Origin: Triparma columacea
Lineage: Eukaryota; Sar; Bolidophyceae; Parmales; Triparmaceae
Direction: 5' to 3'
DNA length: 24,154 bases
NCBI GenBank assembly: GCA_030267965.1
Contig: BRYA01000214.1
Coordinates: forward strand, 34,578 to 58,731
The notes under the pieces are model-generated. The model did no database searches. It was not told where the DNA came from and saw only the letters and a program-made list of their open reading frames with translations. Shown here piece after piece: positions 17,891-24,154 of this stretch (its first letter is position 1; each line of letters opens with the position of its first letter). Made by a program: the position numbers and the translations under genes.

Positions 17891-19806
17891 CTACGCGTTC
17901 ATGCTGCTCAAATGGTGGAACGGGCTAGTCGCTGTCATTTCCGCTTCCCTTTTCTTAACCAGATAATTATTCGTCTTTTCCGCCACCCCTCTCCCTTCAT
18001 TGATCGCCCATACAACCAGACTCTGCCCTCTCCTGCAGTCCCCTGCCGCAAACACACCCTCCATGGAGGTCCTGAAGTCCCCGTACATTGCGTGTATGTT
18101 GTTCCTCTGGTCTACCTCTAGCCCTAGCTCCTCCACCACGTATTGTTCCGGTGATACGAATCCCATGGATAGGATGGCTAAATCAGCCGGCCACTCCTTC
18201 TCCGTTCCCTCAACCGGCTTGATGCCCGCCTTGGTAATCTCGACCTTCTGCGTGACGAGGGCCCTGAGCTTACCCTCCTCGTCACCTAGGAACTCCTTAG
18301 TCGTAACCCCGTACTCCCTCGGGTCTTCCCCGAACACGGCCCTGACTTCCGCGTGGCCGTAGTCCACTCCGTAGACCCTCGGCCACTGGGGCCATGGGTT
18401 GTCCGTGGCCCTTTCGGGTGGGGGCTGGGGCATGAGCTCGAAGTTCGTGACGGACTTGCACCTGTGCCTCATGGATGTTCCGATGCAGTCTGTTCCGGTG
18501 TCTCCACCACCGATGACAATTACGTCCTTTCCGGCTGCGGTTATGAACTGCTCCTTCTCCCAGTTGCTCTCGAGGTTACCCTCCCTAGTCATTAGCAACC
18601 GTTTCTGGTTCTTGGTAAGGAACTCCATCGCGAAGTGCACCCCCTTCAAGTCTGATCCCGGTACGTCGCTGAGTCCCCTGGGCTTGGTGGCGCCTAGGCA
18701 GAGGCAGAGGCTGTCGAAGTTGCTCCTCAGCTCGTTCACGTCGATGTTCTTACCGATGTCAGCGTTTGTTACGAACTCGATGCCCTCCTCCCTGAGTAGG
18801 TTTACCCTCCTGTCAACCGTGTCCTTTGAGAGCTTCATGTTTGGGATCCCGTACATGAGGAGTCCCCCGATGCGGTCCTCCCTCTCGAATACCGTAACCT
18901 TATGTCCCATCTGGTTAAGTTCATCCGCCGCCGCCAAACCCGCAGGTCCGCTCCCCACGATCGCGACGCTCATCCCCGTCCTGGTCTTGGGTATGCGTGG
19001 GACAATGTAACCGTCCTCCCATGCCTTGTCGACGATGCTGTACTCGAGGTTCTTTATAGTTACGGGGTTGTCGACGAGACCGGCGACGCAGGCGCCCTCA
19101 CAGGGGGCGGGGCAAACGCGCCCGGTGAACTCGGGGAAGTTGTTGGTGGAGTGGAGGTTCGAGATGGCCTCAGACATCATGCCCTCGTAGACTAGGTTGT
19201 TCCACTCGGGGATCTTGTTGTTTACGGGGCAACCGGAGTGGGTGGAGCAGAAGGGGGTTCCGCAGTCCATGCACCGGGCGGCCTGGACCTGTGGGGGGGG
19301 TTGGGGGTGGGGGGGGATAGAAGTTAGTTTCATTGGATGTAGGGCATTCGAGGACGGCGACAGCCTCTCACCTTGCGCTCCACGTCGTTATGCCTGATGT
19401 CCAGGTCGTCCTCGGTCGGGTTGAGCTCCCCCCAGTCGGTAACCCTCTCGAGGGGGTCGCGGTAGGGCTCAGGGTTGCGCTGGTAGTTTATGAAACCACG
19501 GAGCTTCTCAATCGGCTCGTAAGTGCCGTCGCGGCGACGGACCTTTTTTTTGGGGGGGGGGGAGGGAGGGGTAAGGAAGAGGAGGGAAGGGGAAGGATTT
19601 GGATAGGATTGGTTGATGCACTTGATGCACTTGGAAAAGACACTTACCATGGGCTCGTTGTCATGCTGGCTGACAGAGTCACGCCAGAGCTCGTGCTTCC
19701 CTGTGCCCTCGTCGATAGGGTTAACGTCAGAAAGGAACCTGGCGTTCAAGGTAGCACTGAGGCGTTTTGGGGGGGAGAGAAGTCTGAGTCGAGAGAGTGA
19801 GAGCAT
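17891..19806 (-). CDS. gltD: Glutamate synthase small subunit (NAD(P)H-GOGAT, GltD-type), free-standing
   Basis: Exons 19806-19648, 19542-19372 and 19288-17891 encode 575 residues. Both introns (105 and 83 bp) are phase 0, with donors GTAAGT and GTGAGA. The subunit takes electrons from NAD(P)H through FAD and [4Fe-4S] clusters for the large subunit, which makes two glutamates from glutamine and 2-oxoglutarate. Landmarks are [21 protein letters not shown] and [12 protein letters not shown], the [19 protein letters not shown] cluster, the FAD site [18 protein letters not shown], a second nucleotide site [15 protein letters not shown], and [18 protein letters not shown]. It is very like the C-terminal domain of plant NADH-GOGAT, yet stands alone. 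An Arg/Leu/Ser-rich leader (about 25 residues, ending near ARFLSD) suggests a mitochondrial or other organellar presequence. Intron 1 is a multiple of three without an in-frame stop, so retention would insert 35 residues. Confidence 0.93.
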
Positions 19807-20485
19807 CGCTGTGGTTTGGATGGGGTTAAAGGGGGGTGAAGGGGGGTAGAGGGGGATGATAGTGAGTGATGAGAAAAAGGAAGGTACGAGCGAGTGGTTT
19901 GTGATAGTGATAGATGTAGTATGGATGTAAATTTAGCAAAGATGAAATAATCTCCTTGTTTCGCAACTGCAGGGCCTTGCAGCAATTGTACTCTCAAATC
20001 TGTACGTATCATCATCATATTTGTCTATACACATCTATCATAGATCATACTTACAGGCTGAATATGTAAGACTGACGTAATTAGTGTGATTTGCGTGAAA
20101 ATGATGACTTTAAGTTCTGAATTGCATGATGCACCTGGACCTGGAAATCCAAATTCTGGGCCAAAACCCAAACTTCGCTCCTTTGTTGTCTTTCCTCTTT
20201 ATTGCCTTTCCCTTTTTTACGCCATTGCTGGAAGCAATTACGACACTGTATTGATTAATAGGTGTTTAATCATACACACAAATAACCGTGAATACCCACC
20301 TTGTCAAGCACAGCTATTCTCTCCCATTCTCTCTTCAACCTTCTCGAACTGAGAAGGAGTCTCCATCACATTTTATCTGCATTTTATTAGAATATATCCA
20401 TCATATATCCATCATATATCCATCACGTCCAAATAGATCTCAGCACCCCCGACCCCTGGCCCCCCTGCTCCATCAATCTGCATAA
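19807..20485. other. Divergent intergenic region, 679 bp
   Basis: This is the largest spacer and the presumed promoter of both flanking genes. Next to the glutamate synthase start it is G-rich on the plus strand (C/T-rich 5' UTR on the gene's strand). The middle is AT-rich, and the part before 20486 is C-rich. It contains the 11-bp triplet repeat at 20392-20424. An 88-codon open frame at 20086-20352 has no recognisable content and is not called. Confidence 0.6.
20392..20424 (+). repeat. Three perfect 11-bp tandem repeats upstream of the OST-alpha-like gene
   Basis: ATATATCCATC occurs three times in a row with no spacer, 62 bp before the ATG. The 11-bp period is close to one helical turn, so a protein could bind three aligned sites. 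It could equally be a simple minisatellite. Confidence 0.8.
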
Positions 20486-21123
20486 ATGGGCCTTGTCGAC
20501 TTCGAAGGTTCCAGTCAACCCCTCCACCCCTACATCTCCACCTCACAACAGGATGCATACGTGCTCACAATGAGCGTCGCTCTCATTCTAACCACCTTCA
20601 CAACCTACACAATCTACACGCACCACTTCAACCACTTCTACGCCCCCAACCTTCAACGCTTATCGCTAAGAATATCCTCCATCCCACTAATATACTCACT
20701 CCTAGCAGTCTTCACCTCAATCTACCCTCCCACATTCTGGTTAACCTCAGTAACAATCGGCTTCTACGAGGGCTACGCCATGTACAACCTCCTCGCCCTA
20801 ATCGTGACCTGGGCCGGTGGTGTCGAGGGCGCCAAGGTAGAGTGCGCTAGCTACATGCAGAAGCTCGAGCTTGACGTTCTAATGAGCGGGGTGGGAGGTG
20901 GGGGGGGGGGGGGGAGGGACGATGGGAGGGGGAAGGACGAACTCGGGTACTTGGACATTGATGAGCTTCAGGAGGATGGAAGGGAGGTGGAGGAGGATGA
21001 ATGGGGGGAGGGGAAGAAGGAACCATCGTTCGAGAGGAACGTGCAGGTTTCGAATTTCAGAAACGGCTTTGACGATGAGAACGAACACCACGACTCACCC
21101 AATAATGAAAACAACGAAAACGA

Positions 21124-21156
<33 letters not shown>

Positions 21157-22437
21157 CGAGACCCTCGCTCAGTTCTACGGCTCCTTCGGAACCTCCTCCA
21201 ACCTCTCTCTCCCCCCTCCCTCCCCCCCCAAGTGTTACAGTAAATTCCGTCTAACCCCCTCCCTAAAAATGCTACTCCTCCGTCTAAAGTTTGACATCTT
21301 CACCCGAATCTTAACCCTCTCCGGCTCCTGCCATTTCCACCGCGCCAAGATCCTAGTTTCCCAGGCCATGTTCCTCAAGCCCCTGCTCCTGATATTCGGG
21401 AATTACTTCTTCACTACAAACGACCCTCGGCATAGGTTGGTAAAGTTCCTAAGCACAGCTCCGGTGATATTTGCGATCCTATCACTCCTCCATGTTTACT
21501 TTGTTCTACGTCCGTTACTTGAGGGTATGGATGTAGGTCGTAAGTTAGGGTTAATAAAGGGCCTCGTTGTACTCCTGGCGGCCCAGCAGACTGCGGTGGA
21601 AATTATGGAAGCGACGGGGGGATTCCAGAGGACTTTTCATGTCCAACTTTACTCTAATAGGAGAGTCTCGGTTAGGTGAGTGAAGGGGGGGTTAAGGGGG
21701 ACGGGAGGGGAGAGCTGGGGGAAGGGGGGAAGGGGGGAGTGGGTAGGAGTGAGGAACGCAACTAACTAACTTGTCACTCCTCCTCCTCTCTCTAAAGGTT
21801 CTACGAGTGGCTGGTTATCCTTGAGATGTCACTCCTCGCTCCCGTCTTCGGTTGCTTGTTCAAGGCCGGTTCATTCAAGGCAGCCGGGGAACACAGCAAG
21901 GTCGTGAGAGGGCTAACGAGCCCTTGGAACCTACGGAAACACATAAACACGGAAGGTATGAGCGGCATGGGCGGCAGCTGTAACAGCATGGAGAAATTGG
22001 GGAAGAGCGTCATGGGGAAATGTGAAGACTACGAAGAGGAGGACGAGGGGGAGGGGGGAGGTGCGGGAGGTAGGAATAACAAGGGAGGGAAGGGGAGGTG
22101 CGGGGATAACCTTAAGTTCGTATGCAGGTTCTGGGAGATTTTTGAAACACAGGAGGGAGGGGAGGAGAAGGTACGCAAGTACTCTAGGCTTGGGTGGGAG
22201 GGGGTCCAGTCCGAGGGCTTAGGGACGGTTGACGGTGACGGCATCGTGGGTCTGGCGATCGACATGAGCAAAGGGGCGGGAATAGAGACGCAGGAGTTCT
22301 TTGAGAAGGACGGGGGGGGGAGGGGGATCGTTGACAGCTTCGAGTACAGCGGGAGCGGGGTTATTAGAGGGAACTTCCCGGGGGACATTGGCAAGGCGGA
22401 CTCCTTCGCGAATGATGGGGAGGTTTTTGAAGTTTAA
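20486..22437 (+). CDS. OST-alpha / TMEM184-like multi-pass membrane protein (Solute_trans_a, DUF300)
   Basis: Two exons, 20486-21675 and 21798-22437, give 609 residues. The 122-bp intron is phase 2 after AG, with a G-rich 5' half. The chosen start is the ATG at 20486. About seven membrane helices match the family layout: helix 1 near residues 26-46; helices 2-3 including YEGYAMYNLLALIVTW, which fits the family's YEAfviY signature; then helices near SQAMFLKPLLLIF, FAILSLLHVYFVL, IKGLVVLLAAQQ and, after the intron, FYEWLVILEMSLLA. A long hydrophilic insertion of about 140 residues between helices 3 and 4 carries a Gly run, an acidic stretch and an 11-Asn run. The C-terminal 190 residues are soluble, Gly- and Glu-rich. 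Human relatives move steroids and bile acids or have unknown roles; the substrate here is unknown. Confidence 0.8.
21125..21157 (+). repeat. (AAC)11 microsatellite encoding poly-Asn
   Basis: Eleven pure AAC units in frame inside the hydrophilic loop of the OST-alpha-like protein, preceded by an AAC/GAA-rich mix. It is expected to vary in length between strains. The loop tolerates it because it lies between membrane helices. Confidence 0.95.
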
Positions 22438-22868
22438 TAGATGGATGGCTTGAGTTAAGGAAAGAAAGTAAAGTCTTTAGCTATTTCCGTCCCTGCAAGC
22501 AGTTGCGAAGTGTTGTACGGCAACGTCAATAAGTGAATCTCCCATTCCCTATAACTTGCAGAGCCCCAAACCTGGTTCTATTCTCAATATGCCTTTAACC
22601 GTTTCTCCCGATCCTTTCTTCATCCGTCGGAATTACAACGATGTTTGCACATCTTTAATGGTCAGAAGCTCTCCATCCGAGACAGCACCGCAGTCACCGC
22701 AAGATATGAATAATGAAAACTTTTTTATTCAAGGAGTCTCTACGCTTATGTCTCTAGGAACCTAGTCTCCATTTCTATTTCTCTGTTCTTCCCTTTCTTA
22801 CTTTCCTCAACACCTTCTTCGAACTTTCCCTTTCTTTACTATGCAGAAGCGAGCTCGTAACCAGAGTC
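22438..22868. other. Convergent intergenic region, 431 bp
   Basis: Holds the 3' flanks of the OST-alpha-like gene (+) and the SAPT-stalk surface protein (-). A 69-codon open frame at 22556-22765 has no signal, repeat or family signature and is not called. Nothing else recognisable was seen. Confidence 0.5.
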
Positions 22869-24154
22869 TTATGGTTTAACGCTCGAATTGAAACACATCT
22901 TGTAAACGCAGAAGCAGACGGCAAAGAAGACTAACACGCCACCCACGAGACCGCCAATTTCCGCAGTCCCCAGTCCAGAGCCGGAAGCTGGCGTAACAGT
23001 AGGCGACAAGGTAGGCAGCATGGTTGGAGCCGTGGTCGGAGCCGTGGTCGGAGCCGAAGTGGGAGCCGTGGTCGGAGCCGAAGTGGGAGCCGTGGTCGGA
23101 GCCGAAGTGGGAGCCGTGGTCGGAGCCGAAGTGGGAGCCGTGGTCGGAGGGGACGTTGTCGGAGCCGAAGTGGGGGCGTCCGTGGGAGAGTCCGTGGGAG
23201 CCGAAGTGGGAGAGTCCGTGGGGGCCGAAGTGGGAGAGTCCGTGGGGGCCGAAGTTGGAGCCGAAGTGGGAACGCAGCCAGAGTACGAGTATAGATCGCC
23301 CACAACAATCCCTTCAATGTCCAAAGCGGACCCTAAGAAATGAGAAAGGTAGGAATAGGAATTGGTGCAGCGGTAACGTAAAGTGAGTTGTGGGATTAGG
23401 AATGGTTCTACAGACTACACAATCCTCATTCTCGTCTTACCTTGGATTGGAGTGTTGGAGGAGTAGGGGGAAGGGCACGTATTGTGGATGGTGATGGTTC
23501 CAGAAAGCGTGTAAATATCATGACCATTTCCTGAGTCTGCTGTGTTTCCATTGAAGCGTGTTCCGTACACATTGACAGTAGTTCCATCATTATAAACATT
23601 AACTGCTCCACCTCCATAATCACTACTTGTAGCTCTATTATTGGTGAAGATACAGAGCTTTAAGTCCACTATGGCACCACTGTTAATGCGAACCCCTCCA
23701 CCAAAACCAGCATACCCCTTGTCGAAGGTGAGAGCTCGGAGAATAAGCGTACCACTCCCAGTTCCTCGCACATACATCAATTGTCTTGCATTCTCTCCAT
23801 CCAACACACAGCTTGCGTTGTCCTCCACACACTTGACCTCTCCATTCAGGTCATCTGTGGTGAGCATGCTAGAACTATGTGCACAAGGCCCCTCTGAGCA
23901 TTTATAGGACCCATCAGCTAGAACTGCAGTGTCACCATCCGCCATGATGGAGTCGCCAGTGTTATAACCGGAGCCTGCATAATTACTGACCGTGTTGAAC
24001 AGCCCGTCCAAATCGGCCACATTCACCTCAGCCAATGACCTCTTTCCGCGGGTGCTGTCGAGGCCTCCCTCAGGGAAGTGGGACATGATGGTCTCGAGGT
24101 TGGGAAAGTCGGCAGCCCTGAGCTTCTTGTGGGGATGCTTGTGCGCAACAGCGG
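22869..24154 (-). CDS. Type I surface protein with Pmp-like beta-helix and SAPT-repeat stalk (5' end outside window)
   Basis: Two exons are visible: from the right edge to 23441, and 23332-22869. The 108-bp intron (GTAAGA...TTAG) joins in phase 1 to give NTPIQGSALDIEG. The frame is open to the right edge before the ATG at 24086 (including HKHPHKKLRAADFPNLE), so the N-terminus is missing. About 215 residues resemble a right-handed parallel beta-helix, with paired GGGV...FTNN and GGGAV...FNGN elements like the GGA[ILV] and FxxN repeats of chlamydial Pmp proteins and related eukaryotic surface proteins. A roughly 80-residue SAPT/TAPT/DSPT stalk follows, probably O-glycosylated, then a membrane span (IGGLVGGVLVFFAVCFCVY) and a short tail. 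The likely role is a cell-surface or wall-associated adhesin. No enzymatic site is seen. Confidence 0.8.
23026..23271 (-). repeat. 24-bp tandem repeat array encoding the SAPT stalk
   Basis: Two related 24-bp units alternate in blocks. 23026-23150 carries units encoding SAPTTAPT; 23170-23271 carries units encoding SAPTDSPT. Both are built from a 12-bp APT-type half-unit. Blocks of near-identical units suggest unequal crossing-over or slippage, so the stalk length is likely variable. Confidence 0.93.

Noticed and set aside
20086..20352. Possible 88-residue gene in the large divergent spacer
   Set aside because: No family signature or clear signal, and the region is AT-rich noncoding-like DNA between two promoters. 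The hydrophobic middle alone is weak evidence.
22556..22765. Possible 69-residue gene between OST-alpha-like and surface-protein genes
   Set aside because: Short, composition unlike its neighbours, no motif, and lies in a convergent 3' flank.
23026..23271. CRISPR-like regular repeats
   Set aside because: The repeats abut without unique spacers and encode an in-frame SAPT stalk, so this is a coding minisatellite.

Overview
The window reads as nuclear DNA of a photosynthetic eukaryote. It is most likely a small, gene-dense alga with a red-lineage secondary plastid (a stramenopile such as a pelagophyte, parmalean or diatom relative). The evidence is: GT-AG introns of about 80-165 bp; an NAD kinase whose signal peptide ends just before a phenylalanine, as in bipartite plastid presequences; a chlorophyll-pathway FrhB-type reductase behind a similar leader; surface proteins with PT/SAPT stalks; and a free-standing glutamate synthase small subunit with a short leader. 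The lineage is inferred, not proven. Twelve protein genes were found, two of them cut by the window edges. No tRNA, rRNA, CRISPR array or complete transposon was seen.

Layout. 1-2660 (+): 3' part of a disordered, proline- and acid-rich protein of unknown function. 2767-5429 (+): membrane-anchored GH10 xylanase-like enzyme with five eight-cysteine modules. 5618-7054 (-): HCAR / F-DVR family reductase, head to head across 93 bp with a plastid-type NAD kinase at 7148-8698 (+). 8741-11478 (-): DEAH-box RNA helicase in three exons. 11783-12922 (+): secretory or organelle-directed class I methyltransferase in three exons. 13233-14381 (+): alpha/beta hydrolase with a perfect 60-bp internal duplication. 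14520-15934 (-): SET-domain methyltransferase of the Rubisco LSMT type. 16119-17781 (+): MFS transporter in four exons. 17891-19806 (-): glutamate synthase small subunit in three exons. 20486-22437 (+): OST-alpha/TMEM184-like membrane protein. 22869 to the right edge (-): type I surface protein with a Pmp-like beta-helix and a SAPT-repeat stalk.

Organisation. Genes mostly alternate strand, with very short convergent and divergent spacers. Exon joins were set by hand from GT-AG signals, reading phase and family alignment from memory, and most junctions agree on all three. The gene set is housekeeping and surface functions, not a pathway cluster. The clearest functional pairing is the two plastid-type genes that share a 93-bp promoter.

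The most unusual features are: a roughly 125-bp direct repeat carrying the 5' regions of both the methyltransferase and the hydrolase; a degenerate tandem copy of the GH10 gene's tail; a perfect 22-bp inverted repeat between two convergent genes; and a recurrent shift from pyrimidine-rich 5' ends to purine-rich 3' ends along coding strands. I found no convincing new multi-gene system.
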